Positions 1 through 9,695 of a stretch of 64,000 bases of DNA are shown here, piece after piece; position 1 is the stretch's first letter; every line of letters starts with the position of its first letter. The position numbers and the translations under genes are program-made. This stretch comes from an uncultured Oscillospiraceae bacterium. GTDB taxonomy: Bacteria; Bacillota; Clostridia; Oscillospirales; Oscillospiraceae. The stretch is from NCBI GenBank assembly GCA_947630785.1, contig CANRIW010000003.1:1-64000 (forward strand). The letters run 5' to 3'. Below the pieces are notes generated by a model. The model searched no databases. It was not told the origin of the DNA and worked only from the letters and a program-made list of their open reading frames with translations.

Positions 1-1
1 C

Positions 2-43
2 ATCAACATCTACTACAATTTCGTAGGCTTTGTGGAACTGTAA
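2..43 (+). pseudogene. C-terminal end of a serine recombinase (INIYYNFVGFVEL*), gene continues left of window
   Basis: Frame from base 2 reads INIYYNFVGFVEL-stop, resembling the C-terminal tail of large serine recombinases; compare IYYRFVGYIEW in the next ORF. Confidence 0.5.
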
Positions 44-59
44 ACCCGTCATGCTTTAT

Positions 60-1367
60 GCAAGGTTGACTAACGAGATGTACGCACGGGATATTTCCAA
101 GAAGGTGCGGTCCTCCCACCGTCTGCGAGGCAATGCGGGCGAGCCCCTGTCCCAGCCGCCCTACGGGTACAGAAAGGACCCGCAGGACAAGAAGAAGTGG
201 ATCATCGACCCGGAGGCGGCGGAGGTGGTCAAGAGCATCTTCAGGATGTGCCTGGATGGAAAGGGCAACGAAGCCATTGCAAAAGCCCTTCAGGAACAGC
301 AAGTATTAGTCCCTATGGCGTACTGGCAGAGCAAAGGGCTGCCGCGGGGCGGTAAAACGCAGCCAAATCCGTATCGGTGGAGCAATACCAGCATCCAGCA
401 GATACTGTCTCAACAGGAGTATTGCGGGGACGTCATCAACTTCAAGACTTACTCCAAGTCCTTCAAGAACAAGCGGAGGCTGAGAAATGACCCGGAGAAC
501 TGGGTGATATTCAAGGACGTCCATGAGCCGATCATCGACCGGGACACTTTTGATCGGGTGCAGGACCTCGTGGCAAAAACAAAACGCCGTGCGCCTAAGA
601 AGGCAAACGGCCCCAAGAGTATCTTCTTCGACCTTCTGTACTGCGGGGACTGCCACAAAAAGATGCACTACCACACGAACACCAAAAATAAGGACATCCA
701 CTACTTTGCCTGTTCCGATAACACCGTGGATCACCGTGGGGCTTGTCCTGGCCGCCACTATATCCGGGCGGACGCCATTGAGCAGGTGGTGACGCTGGAA
801 CTTCGGCGGATGGTCGAGATGCTGCGGAACGACGAGGCCGCCTTTGCCGAGATGCTGGCCCAAAAGACCGATCAGGAACTCCAAAAGGAGCGGAAGCGGG
901 ACGAGGAGGAACTTCAAAAGTCTATCGTCCGCAACGACACCGTCTCCAGGCTCTATGAAAAGCTCTACGAAGATAACGCCACGGGCAAGGTGAGCGACGA
1001 GTGGTTCATGCAGCTCAGCCACAAATACGAGGTGGAGCGGATGGAGCTGAAATCCAAAATATCCTCCCTCCGCAAAAAGCTGGCGGAATCGGGACAGCAC
1101 CAGCGGGAGCGGGACAGCTTCATCAAGGCTGTACGGCAATTCATGCGGATGGACCGCCTGACCTCCCCGCTGTTGCGGGAGCTCATCGACCACATCGACG
1201 TCTACGAGACCGAGGGCACAGGCAGGAACCGCACCCAGCGGGTCGTGATCTATTACCGCTTCGTGGGGTATATCGAGTGGCCGGGACGGGCAGGCGGTCA
1301 GAACTACAAGGCCGACACCCGCAAGGGCGTGGCGGTGGAATACCTCACCGATCCCATCCCGGCATAA
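60..1367 (+). pseudogene. Large serine recombinase (recombinase + zinc ribbon domains) lacking the N-terminal catalytic resolvase domain
   Basis: ORF 30..1367 begins mid-protein at about NEMYARDISKKVRSSHRLRGNAGEPLSQPPYGYRKDP; contains CGDCHKKMHY...ACPGRHY zinc ribbon and coiled coil; no catalytic Ser domain upstream. Confidence 0.8.
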
Positions 1368-1405
1368 GAAATGAGCAGGCACCACGCCTGCTCTAAACAG
1401 AAAAA

Positions 1406-1446
1406 ATCGAGTGTTCATAAGGTGAAATCCCTTATGAACACTCGAT
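1406..1446. terminator. 17-bp perfect inverted repeat between recombinase remnant and tRNA-Ser
   Basis: atcgagtgttcataagg (1406-1422) / ccttatgaacactcgat (1430-1446), 7-nt loop. Confidence 0.6.
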
Positions 1447-1447
1447 G

Positions 1448-1538
1448 TGGCGCGGAAGGAGGGATTTGAACCCTCGCGCGCTTTTAAACGCCTACTCCCT
1501 TAGCAGGGGAGCCCCTTCGGCCACTTGGGTACTTCCGC
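1448..1538 (-). tRNA. tRNA-Ser(GCT)
   Basis: Reverse complement gcggaagtacccaagtggccgaaggggctcccctGCTaaggg...ggttcaaatcc...ccttccgcgcca; class II tRNA with encoded CCA. Confidence 0.93.
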
Positions 1539-1571
1539 AAGCCGAACATCAGAGAACTGATGGAATTTTCA

Positions 1572-1658
1572 TGGCGGAGAGAGTGGGATTCGAACCCACG
1601 GCCCTTTCGGGTCACCGGTTTTCAAGACCGGCTCCTTAAACCACTCGGACATCTCTCC
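1572..1658 (-). tRNA. tRNA-Ser(TGA)
   Basis: Reverse complement ggagagatgtccgagtggtttaaggagccggtctTGAaaaccgg...gggttcgaatcccactctctccgcca. Confidence 0.95.
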
Positions 1659-1736
1659 CAATCGGATGGGCCAGACGCGTGAATTATAGTACCATATTTG
1701 TTCCCGGATGTCAACGGGAAAATTCCGCCGCGGGGC

Positions 1737-1765
1737 TTGACAAGCGGGGTTTTCTTCGCTAAAAT
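1737..1765 (+). promoter_or_regulatory. Sigma-A-type promoter for T-box/leuA
   Basis: TTGACA (1737-1742) - 17 nt - TAAAAT (1760-1765). Confidence 0.7.
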
Positions 1766-1784
1766 AAGCGTACTGAAAAGGCGC

Positions 1785-2042
1785 AGATGGGAAGAAGACG
1801 CGGTCATCCCTCCCACAGAGAGCCGGCGGATGGTGCGAGCCGGCGGATGGACCCGCGTGGATACTGGCCCCGGAGCCGCCGCCCCCAACCGGTCACGCAG
1901 TAGGGACGGACGGGAGACCCCGTTACAGGTCATGGCCTTGTTGGAGGCCGAGAGCGCGCATCGGGTGACCGTGCGCGGAAGTAGGGTGGTACCGCGTGAT
2001 CTCTCACGCCCCTGACGAATTCTGTCCGGGGCGTTTTGTTTT
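1785..2042 (+). ncRNA. T-box leader upstream of leuA
   Basis: AGGGTGGTACCGCG T-box motif near 1983-1998 followed by terminator hairpin gcccctgac...gtccggggcgttttgtttt. Confidence 0.88.
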
Positions 2043-2070
2043 GCCCCAAATTCCAAAGGAGGAATTTCTT

Positions 2071-3765
2071 ATGAACCTGAAACCCGGATTTGAGAAGTAC
2101 ATCCCCTTCCAGCCCCAGCCCATTGAGAACCGCACCTGGCCGGACAAGGTCATCACCAAGGCGCCCATCTGGTGCTCCGTGGACCTGCGGGACGGCAATC
2201 AGGCCCTCATCGACCCCATGAACCTCCAGGAAAAGCTGGAGTACTTCCACACCCTGGTGGACATCGGCGTGAAGGAGATCGAGATCGGCTTCCCCTCCGC
2301 CAGCGAGACCGAGTATGAGATCTGCCGGGAGCTGATCGAGGGGAGCCATATCCCCGACGGCGTGACCATCCAGGTGCTGGTCCAGGCCCGGGAGCACCTC
2401 ATCAAAAAGACCTTTGAGGCCATCAAAGGCGCCAAGCACGTCATCTTCCACTTCTACAACTCCACCTCCACCCTCCAGCGGAAGGTGGTGTTCCACACCG
2501 ATGTGGAGGGTGTGAAGAAGATCGCCGTGGACGCCGCCGACCTGATCTACGAGATGGCCCAGCCGGTGATCGCAGAGGGGATGGACCTCCGGTTCCAGTA
2601 CTCCCCCGAGTCCTTCATGGGCACCGAGATGGACGCCGCGGTGGAGATCTGCGCGGCGGTGCTGGATCACCTCCACGCCACGGCGGACAACAGGACCATC
2701 CTCAACCTGCCCACCACCGTGGAGAACTGCATGCCCAATCAGCTGGCCGACATGCTGGAGTACTTCATCCGCAAGCTGCCGGGGCGGGAGCGGGCCATCA
2801 TCTCCCTCCACCCCCACAACGACCGGGGCACCGGCGTGGCCACCACCGAGATGGGCCTGCTGGCCGGGGCGGAGCGGGTGGAGGCCACCCTGTTCGGCAA
2901 CGGCGAGCGCACCGGCAACGTGGACATGGTGACCCTGGCCATGAACATGTACACCCAGGGGGTGGACCCCAAACTGGACCTGTCCCACATCAACAGGATC
3001 CGGGATATGTACGAGCGCTGCACCAAGATGAAGGTGCCCGAGCGGCAGCCCTATGTGGGCGAGCTGGTGTTCACCGCCTTCTCCGGCTCCCACCAGGACG
3101 CCATCAACAAGGGCTTCGACTACACCGAGAAGTCCGGCACCGGCATGTGGGAGGTCCCCTACCTGCCCATCGACCCCACCGACCTGGGCCGGGAGTACGA
3201 GCCGGTGCGGATCAACTCCCAGTCCGGCAAGGGCGGCGCCGCCTTCATCATGCACCACAAGTTCGGCTACGACATGCCAAAGGCCATGCACGCCGACTTC
3301 GGCGCCGTGGTCCAGAAGGAGTCCGACCGGGTGGGCAAGGAACTGAAGGCCGAGCAGATCTTCGAACTGTTCGACAAGGAATACCTCTCCGCCCCCAAGA
3401 CCTATCAGCTGGAGCGCCACTCCTTCCAGGAGGACGCCCGCCACGGCCAGGCCAGCCGGGTCACCTTCAACGGCGAGGTGGGCTACAAGGGCCATGTGAT
3501 GGCCGCCCGGGGCGAGGGCACCGGCCCCATCGACGCCTTCTTCAACGCCCTCCACGACCTGCCCGAGGGGGCCATCAGCGGCTATCAGTTCGTGGACTAC
3601 AAGGAGCACGCCATGTCCTCCGGCTCCGACACCCAGGCCGTCTGCTATATCCAGCTGAAGGACCCCAGGGGCCGGGACGTGTTCGGCGTGGGCAAGAGCC
3701 ACAACATCAACCGGGCCTCTCTGCGGGCCATCCTCAACGCCATCAACCGCTCCCTGCTGAGCTGA
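2071..3765 (+). CDS. leuA: 2-isopropylmalate synthase
   Basis: MNLKPGFEKYIPFQPQPIENRTWPDKVITKAPIWCSVDLRDGNQALIDPMN; SD aggagg upstream of ATG 2071. Confidence 0.95.
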   Translation: MNLKPGFEKYIPFQPQPIENRTWPDKVITKAPIWCSVDLRDGNQALIDPMNLQEKLEYFHTLVDIGVKEIEIGFPSASETEYEICRELIEGSHIPDGVTIQVLVQAREHLIKKTFEAIKGAKHVIFHFYNSTSTLQRKVVFHTDVEGVKKIAVDAADLIYEMAQPVIAEGMDLRFQYSPESFMGTEMDAAVEICAAVLDHLHATADNRTILNLPTTVENCMPNQLADMLEYFIRKLPGRERAIISLHPHNDRGTGVATTEMGLLAGAERVEATLFGNGERTGNVDMVTLAMNMYTQGVDPKLDLSHINRIRDMYERCTKMKVPERQPYVGELVFTAFSGSHQDAINKGFDYTEKSGTGMWEVPYLPIDPTDLGREYEPVRINSQSGKGGAAFIMHHKFGYDMPKAMHADFGAVVQKESDRVGKELKAEQIFELFDKEYLSAPKTYQLERHSFQEDARHGQASRVTFNGEVGYKGHVMAARGEGTGPIDAFFNALHDLPEGAISGYQFVDYKEHAMSSGSDTQAVCYIQLKDPRGRDVFGVGKSHNINRASLRAILNAINRSLLS

Positions 3766-3786
3766 AAAGGAAAGTGGGTGTTCCAC

Positions 3787-4608
3787 ATGAAAAAGGCCGC
3801 ATTCATCGGCACGGGCAATATGGGCGGGGCGCTGGCCCGGGCCGCCGTCCGGGCCCTTGGGCCGGAGCAGGTGATCCTCTCCAACCGCACCGCCGCGAAG
3901 GCGGAGGCCCTGGCCGCTGAGCTGGGCTGCGCCGCGGCGGACAACGGCCGCGCCGTCCGGGAGGCGGAGTACATCTTCCTGGGGGTGAAGCCCCACCTGA
4001 TGGCCGCCCTGCTGGAGGAGCTGGCCCCGGCGCTGGCGGACTGCCATGCCGCCGGGGAGGACAAGGTCCTCGTCTCCATGGCCGCCGGGAAGCGGATCGC
4101 CGATCTGCGGCCCTTTCTGGCGGGGGTGGGGTACGACGTGCCCCTGCTCCGCATCATGCCCAACACCTGCGCGGCCATCGGCAAAGGGATGACCGCCCTG
4201 TGCGCCGCCCCCGGCACCGATGAGGCCCATCTGGCGGCGGTACGGGAAATCCTGTCCGCCTCCGGCCGTGTGGAGGTCATCGACGAGGGGCAGATGGACG
4301 CCTTCTCCGCCGTGGCGGGCTGCGGCCCCGCCTTCGTGTACCCCTATATCGAGGCTCTGGCCGACGGCGGGGTGATGGCCGGCCTGCCCCGTCAGAAAGC
4401 CCTGGAGTACGCCGCCCAGACGGCGCTGGGCGCGGCGGCCATGGTGCTGGAGACCGGCGAGCACCCCGGCGCGCTGAAGGACGCGGTGTGCTCCCCCGGC
4501 GGCTCCACCATCGCGGGGGTGGCCGCCCTGGAGCGGGCCGGCCTCCGCGCCGCCGCCATCGACGCGGTGCTCGCCGCCTGGAGGCGCAATCAGGAGCTGG
4601 GAAAGTGA
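3787..4608 (+). CDS. proC: Pyrroline-5-carboxylate reductase
   Basis: MKKAAFIGTGNMGGALARAAV Rossmann motif; C-terminal VCSPGGSTIAGVAALE. Confidence 0.93.
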   Translation: MKKAAFIGTGNMGGALARAAVRALGPEQVILSNRTAAKAEALAAELGCAAADNGRAVREAEYIFLGVKPHLMAALLEELAPALADCHAAGEDKVLVSMAAGKRIADLRPFLAGVGYDVPLLRIMPNTCAAIGKGMTALCAAPGTDEAHLAAVREILSASGRVEVIDEGQMDAFSAVAGCGPAFVYPYIEALADGGVMAGLPRQKALEYAAQTALGAAAMVLETGEHPGALKDAVCSPGGSTIAGVAALERAGLRAAAIDAVLAAWRRNQELGK

Positions 4609-6806
4609 ACGCCGGCAGCGAGCGCCCCGGAGCGGAGCGCCTGTACCGCAAATGGTGCGGCCCGCTGTTCGGCCTGCTGGCGCTGGCCCTTATCCTGTGG
4701 ACGCTGTTCGCCGGAGACGGGATCGGCCTGTCCAACAACGGGGACTTCGGCCGGGTAATGCGGGCGGCATCCCTCTCCTTCGGACCGCGGACCCCCTCCC
4801 ACACCTATGTGGATACCTATGTCATCGACCTGAGCCACGGCTCCGCCCTGGCCAATGTGGCCTCTATCCTTTTCGGCGCCACCGGGCTGGGCTCCTATCC
4901 CTCCGTCCAGGTGGCGCTGGTCCGGCTGTCGGTGGTGGCCAATCTGGTGGTCAACAAACTCCTGGGATGGGAGATGTCCACCTATCACATCCAGGTGCTG
5001 GGAGCCATGCAGGCGGTGATGTACGCGGCGGGGATTGGCCTGCTGGCCTCCCAGATCAGGCTGCGCTGGATCTGGCAGGACGCGGCGGTGAAGCTGGCCG
5101 CCCTCCTCGTGCTGTGCGACATCGGCTATGTGGCCTATTTTAACTCCTTCTACGGGGAGGGCCTGGAGCACATCGGGCTGGTCTGGTGCGCCGCCATGCT
5201 GGTCCGGGTGCTGCGGCCGGACCGGGTCCCCACCGGCTGGGACGGGCTCTGGTGCGTCCTCTGCGCCGCCGTCTACGGCTGGGCCAAGTTCTTCAACATC
5301 CCCCTGGCCATCCTGGCGCTCATCGTGCTGGAGGGGATCGTGCTGGTCCGCTCTGGAAAACGGAGGGCGCTGGCCCTCGGCGGCGGGGCGGCCGCCCTCC
5401 TGCTGGCGGTGTGGATCGCCGTCCCCGGCTGGATGGACATCGAAACCAATTACAACGCCGTGTTTTACGGCGTTGTGCGCGGCGTGGACCGGGCCACGGC
5501 GGAGCGGTATCTGGCCGACCTCGGTCTGCCGGAGGAGCTGGCAGACTACCGGGACACCAACTACTATCTGGCCGGCGTGGTGGACTCTCTGGAGGAGCGC
5601 GGCCTGCTGGACGAGGCGGAGTCGGTGGGCAAGGCCGACTTGGTGAAATTCTACCTGACCCATCCGGGGCGGCTGTGGGAGCAGGCGGAGCTCACCGCTC
5701 TCCACTGCGGCATGGTGCGGCCCTACTATCTGGCCAACTATGGCGCGGGCCACCCGCTGATGACCTGTTCCGCCCGGATGTCCCTGTGGAGCGCGGTCCG
5801 GGACTGGCTGGCCCTGGACTCGCTGGGGGGCTGCGCCGCCGTGACGGCGGCCGCCCTGGCCATGGCGGTCTGGCTGGGGCGGAGGCGGATGAGGCCGCTC
5901 TGGCTGGCCCTTCTGCTGCTGGCCCTGCTGGGCGCTCTGTGCTATTCCTTCCTGCTGCCGGTGATCTGCAACGGCGAGGGGGATTTCGCCAAGCATATGT
6001 TCCCCTATGTCGAACTGACGGACCTTCTGCTGCTGGCCTGTCTGGCCCTGGCGCTGGACCGGGCGGAGCGCTCCCGGACGGGAGCGGTGTGCCCCCTGCT
6101 GGGCGGAGCGCTGGCCCTGGCCCTGATCCTGCCTCCCGCGTGGAGCGCCGCCGCCGGCCTCTGGCGGGACAGTCAAAGCCATCCGGCGCCTGAGGCCGGG
6201 GCCTACGTGGTCCTGGGCAGTTATGAGGGCCAGCCGCTGACCTGGCTGATCACCGGCGAGACGGAGGCGGGCTTTACCCTGCTCTGCGCGGACGAGTCCA
6301 TCTCCCTTCCCTTTGACACGGCCGACGGCAACGACTGGGCCTCCAGCACCGCCCGGGAATGGCTCAACGGAGACTTCCTGGCCGGCTTCCGAGAGGATGA
6401 GCTGGCGCTGATCCGGGAGACGGACCACCCGGTCATCCTGCCGGACGCCCTGCGGGACACGGCGGAGCGGGGCGATCTGGATTTCGCGTGCAGCCACATC
6501 GCCGTGCTGTCCGACCGGCTGTGGGAACGGGCCTGGCAGGTCTCCGCCTCCGACCGGGTGCGGCTGCCGGACATCCATCTGGCGGCCTCCCTGGCCCGGG
6601 AGGGCTATGACATCGCCGGCCGGCCCTGGTGGCTGGATACCCCCTACTGCCCCTCCGGCGTGCTGACCCGCTATGTGGGGGCGGACGGCCACGTCTACTT
6701 CGGCGAGGCCAACGTCCCCCGGGTGCTCCGCCCGGTGGTGGATATCGGAAAGACGCCCGCCCTGTCCGGCTCGGGCAGCCGGGGCGACCCCTTCATATTG
6801 GCATAG
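4605..6806 (+). CDS. Multi-TM membrane protein with C-terminal DUF6273-like domain
   Basis: Many hydrophobic segments followed by AREWLNGDFLAGFREDELALIRETDHPV...GGDPFIL-type domain; GTG start overlaps proC stop. Confidence 0.7.
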   Translation: MNAGSERPGAERLYRKWCGPLFGLLALALILWTLFAGDGIGLSNNGDFGRVMRAASLSFGPRTPSHTYVDTYVIDLSHGSALANVASILFGATGLGSYPSVQVALVRLSVVANLVVNKLLGWEMSTYHIQVLGAMQAVMYAAGIGLLASQIRLRWIWQDAAVKLAALLVLCDIGYVAYFNSFYGEGLEHIGLVWCAAMLVRVLRPDRVPTGWDGLWCVLCAAVYGWAKFFNIPLAILALIVLEGIVLVRSGKRRALALGGGAAALLLAVWIAVPGWMDIETNYNAVFYGVVRGVDRATAERYLADLGLPEELADYRDTNYYLAGVVDSLEERGLLDEAESVGKADLVKFYLTHPGRLWEQAELTALHCGMVRPYYLANYGAGHPLMTCSARMSLWSAVRDWLALDSLGGCAAVTAAALAMAVWLGRRRMRPLWLALLLLALLGALCYSFLLPVICNGEGDFAKHMFPYVELTDLLLLACLALALDRAERSRTGAVCPLLGGALALALILPPAWSAAAGLWRDSQSHPAPEAGAYVVLGSYEGQPLTWLITGETEAGFTLLCADESISLPFDTADGNDWASSTAREWLNGDFLAGFREDELALIRETDHPVILPDALRDTAERGDLDFACSHIAVLSDRLWERAWQVSASDRVRLPDIHLAASLAREGYDIAGRPWWLDTPYCPSGVLTRYVGADGHVYFGEANVPRVLRPVVDIGKTPALSGSGSRGDPFILA

Positions 6807-6812
6807 AAAGCG

Positions 6813-6834
6813 GCCCCTCCCGCGCGGGAGGGGC
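6813..6834 (+). terminator. Hairpin downstream of membrane protein gene
   Basis: gcccctcccgcgcgggaggggc palindrome. Confidence 0.6.
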
Positions 6835-6859
6835 TTATGTAGGAAGTCCCGCAAAATTG

Positions 6860-7051
6860 TTACTTAGTTTTTGTGTTTGTAGGTTGCTTCGGATTGCGGC
6901 CAAAGTAAAAAGCTATGATAACGCAGAAAGTGTCTTTAAAGAAATCCGTATCAATGTTACCGGTGATTGCCAAATAAGCAAACACCACCGCCAGCATGAT
7001 GGTTACGATGGACTCGACTGTAAATAACCTGTTGAATACCTTTTCTCTCAC
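6860..7051 (-). CDS. Small membrane protein, phage holin-like
   Basis: 63 aa MREKVFNRLFTVESIVTIMLAVVFAYLAITGNIDTDFFKDTFCVIIAFYFGRNP; GTG start with SD gaggagg. Confidence 0.6.
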   Translation of the reverse strand: MREKVFNRLFTVESIVTIMLAVVFAYLAITGNIDTDFFKDTFCVIIAFYFGRNPKQPTNTKTK

Positions 7052-7233
7052 TGAAAATTCCTCCTCACAATAAACTTGTCATACTCATCCGAAACAGCCT
7101 CTGACCTTAGAGAGTCCGCGTAGAGTCACACGATGTGTTTGCCGTTGAACTTGTCAGGGACAACCTTGAAAGGCTCAGAGCCACGCTCAGTCAACAGGTT
7201 GTTCCTGCAAACATAAGTTTGGGATTTTTTCAT
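7048..7233 (-). pseudogene. Small phage-type protein interrupted by an in-frame TGA
   Basis: MKKSQTYVCRNNLLTERGSEPFKVVPDKFNGKHIV-TGA-LYADSLRSEAVSDEYDKFIVRRNFQ-stop; SD caggag upstream; terminal TGA overlaps downstream GTG as GTGA. Confidence 0.6.
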
Positions 7234-7626
7234 TTGTTATCATCTCCTGTAGAATATTTTTGCCCCCGGCCTTTGCCAGGAAGCTGAAAGATATGGTTTT
7301 CTTTCATTTTTAGAAATCCTGCATCCACCCCGATTCGTCAGTCAATAGACGGATGAACTGGGTGCTTTGATTTCAAACATTTGGAGAAACGAACCTGTTT
7401 GCACACTACTTCCATCCATATATACACCGGCTGTGCGTGTGTGAGTTGGCAGGGAAATCCGGGCGCTAACAAGGCACGTCTAAATCAAAAATTTTGAAAA
7501 CGTGATATTTGTATTCACTATATTTGTGCCTCAAGTGAGCCTGTAAGCCTTGAGCCTCAATGCCTACGGACCATTTCTAAATCCAAACTCAAACAATTTT
7601 AAATCCAATAATTTCTAGAACGAGTG

Positions 7627-7660
7627 CAAAAAAAAGAGGGAGCCGAAGCTCCCCCTTAGA
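7627..7660 (-). terminator. Rho-independent terminator of zinc-ribbon gene
   Basis: Minus strand gggggagcttcggctccctcttttttttg. Confidence 0.75.
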
Positions 7661-7668
7661 GGTTTGGT

Positions 7669-8268
7669 TTACCACATATGCCCACAATTTTCGCATTTAT
7701 ACTGCTTGCCGATTTTAGACGAGGCCAACCCCCATGCGGTGACAGAAGCGGCCCGATTGAGTGTGCTGATGCGCTTTACATGAAGTTTGGAACCACATAT
7801 AGGGCAGGCAGGGAGTTTGGACAGTTCCTGCTCTTCCTCCTCACGCTTTTTCTGTTCAATTGCCTCCCATAGTTTGGCCTCTTTTTTGCTCTGTTTCTGA
7901 TAGGCTTCAAAGTCAGTATAAAAGAGTTTGCGCTTGCTATATTCATGCACAATACCAGCTGTTGCGATGAATCCAAAGAATGTTGCCGGGATTGCAAAAA
8001 TGACAGGGGCAAGCCACCCATTTCCGGGATAAATTATAATTGCCAAAATAAATGCGACGAGAGCTGCAACTACATCAAAAACGACAAGAGCTACCAACCA
8101 AAGTTCCGGTTTAGAAGGCGGAGTAATTTCGCTCTCAAAAGCGACTTCAACCTCTGGGAACTTCTCTACAAAATAATTTCTCGTTTCAAATCCGCACTCT
8201 GGACACTTTTCTTCTGTGCTTGGGATTCCCTCCTTACCACAATTCGGGCACCTGATATTGACTACCAT
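7669..8268 (-). CDS. Zinc-ribbon membrane protein
   Basis: N-terminal CPNCGKEGIPSTEEKCPECGF, two TM segments, C-terminal CPICGSKLH...CENCG. Confidence 0.75.
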   Translation of the reverse strand: MVVNIRCPNCGKEGIPSTEEKCPECGFETRNYFVEKFPEVEVAFESEITPPSKPELWLVALVVFDVVAALVAFILAIIIYPGNGWLAPVIFAIPATFFGFIATAGIVHEYSKRKLFYTDFEAYQKQSKKEAKLWEAIEQKKREEEEQELSKLPACPICGSKLHVKRISTLNRAASVTAWGLASSKIGKQYKCENCGHMW

Positions 8269-8377
8269 GACTGTCCCACCTTCTCGTAGGTTCGTCTTGC
8301 AACCTCGCTGTGTCCTCTCGGTGTATCATCGGATTTCGCACTCTACCAAGGAATTCTTGATTGTTTCTTCCAGAATC

Positions 8378-9103
8378 TCAGTTATCCCAGTTATGCCACA
8401 CGTTCTGCACGTCGTCGTTGTCCTCCAGCATGTCGATGAGCTTCTCCATGTTGGAGATATCCTTCTCGTCGGTGAGGGTAACGTAGTTCTGGGGCACCAT
8501 CTCCACCTTGGCGGAGAGGAAGGCGTAGCCCTTGTCCTCCATGGCGGACAGGACGGCGGGGAAGTCGTCGGGGGTGGTGTAGACAGTGAAGACCTCGTCC
8601 TCGGGCTCGAAGTCGGCGGCGCCGCACTCCAGGGCGTCCATCATGACGGTGTCCTCGTCCAGGTCCTCCTTCTCGATGACCAGCACGCCCTTCTGGTCAA
8701 AGGACCAGGACACGCAGCCGGTGGCGCCCAGGTTGCCGCCGAACTTGTCGAAGTAGTGGCGCACGTCGGAGGCGGTGCGGTTGCGGTTGTCGGTCAGCGC
8801 CTCCACGATGACGGCCACGCCGGAGGGGCCGTAGCCCTCGTAGTTGATGGCCTCGTAGCTGTCCGCGTTGCCGGAGCCCACGGCCTTGTCGATGGTGCGC
8901 TTGATGTTGTCGTTGGGCATATTGGCGGCCCTGGCCTTGGCGATGACGGTGGCCAGGCGGGAGTTATTGGCGGGGTCGCCGCTGCCGCCGGTCTTGACGG
9001 CCACGATGATCTCCCGGGCGATCTTGGTAAAGGCGGCGGAGCGCTTGGCGTCGGCCGCGCCCTTGGTCTTCTGGATGTTATGCCACTTGGAATGTCCGGA
9101 CAT
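8378..9103 (-). CDS. yebC: YebC/PmpR-family protein
   Basis: [50 protein letters not shown]. Confidence 0.95.
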   Translation of the reverse strand: MSGHSKWHNIQKTKGAADAKRSAAFTKIAREIIVAVKTGGSGDPANNSRLATVIAKARAANMPNDNIKRTIDKAVGSGNADSYEAINYEGYGPSGVAVIVEALTDNRNRTASDVRHYFDKFGGNLGATGCVSWSFDQKGVLVIEKEDLDEDTVMMDALECGAADFEPEDEVFTVYTTPDDFPAVLSAMEDKGYAFLSAKVEMVPQNYVTLTDEKDISNMEKLIDMLEDNDDVQNVWHNWDN

Positions 9104-9200
9104 ATTAAATCTTCCCTTCATTTGGATACTGGCGTACGCTTTTGTTATGATATCACAATCGCGGCCCGTTTGCAAGTGGTGCGGGAAAGTTATGCCTGCC

Positions 9201-9230
9201 TTGACAGAGATGGGGTGGACATAGTATACT
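9201..9230 (+). promoter_or_regulatory. Promoter for lipoprotein gene
   Basis: TTGACA (9201-9206) - 18 nt - TATACT (9225-9230). Confidence 0.6.
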
Positions 9231-9275
9231 AAAAATAGCAAAAAGTAATAAAAATATGGGGAGGAGGTGAACGCT

Positions 9276-9626
9276 ATGAAACGGGCGATGGCATTCCTTT
9301 TGGCGGCGTGCTTGCTGCTGACCCTGGCGGGCTGCATGGCGCAGTGGGTGGATCGGCCCAGCCTCATGATATCGGGCAACTGCTATATCGACCCTTATAT
9401 GCCGGTGAAGGAACTGCCGGAGGGCTACGTATACGCGGGAGAGCTGACCGCGCGGGAGGCACATGACACGGGTCTGAAGGGCTGCACGTATTATACCAGC
9501 GACAGCGACTCCAGCATCTATGTTTACCAGGAGTGCGGCACGCCCATCAGCGCCGACACGGTGGATAACACCCATCGCCAATGGGCTTATAAGCAGTGGA
9601 TCTGCGAGGGCGCTGTTGACCGTTAA
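9276..9626 (+). CDS. Putative lipoprotein
   Basis: [24 protein letters not shown] lipobox; SD gaggaggtg. Confidence 0.7.
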   Translation: MKRAMAFLLAACLLLTLAGCMAQWVDRPSLMISGNCYIDPYMPVKELPEGYVYAGELTAREAHDTGLKGCTYYTSDSDSSIYVYQECGTPISADTVDNTHRQWAYKQWICEGAVDR

Positions 9627-9645
9627 AAAAGCGGAATATAACCGT

Positions 9646-9681
9646 CAGGCGTCCATCCCGGAGGATGGACGCCTGTTTTTT
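9646..9681 (+). terminator. Rho-independent terminator
   Basis: caggcgtccatcc-cgga-ggatggacgcctg then T-run, 13-bp arms. Confidence 0.85.
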
Positions 9682-9695
9682 GCGTCTTTTTTTGC

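Noticed and set aside
1445-1639. 64-aa ORF on plus strand
   Set aside because: Lies over two tRNA genes on the minus strand.
1930-4464. 844-aa minus-strand ORF opposite leuA/proC (and similar long shadow ORFs, e.g. 4590-6854, 11944-14424, 17147-18445, 40047-42350, 53864-56533)
   Set aside because: Low-complexity His/Gly/Val/Gln-rich translations antisense to well-recognised genes; expected artefact of GC-rich codon bias.
9267-9626. Alternative start at 9267 for the lipoprotein
   Set aside because: The SD gaggaggtg precedes ATG 9276; the earlier start would overlap the SD.
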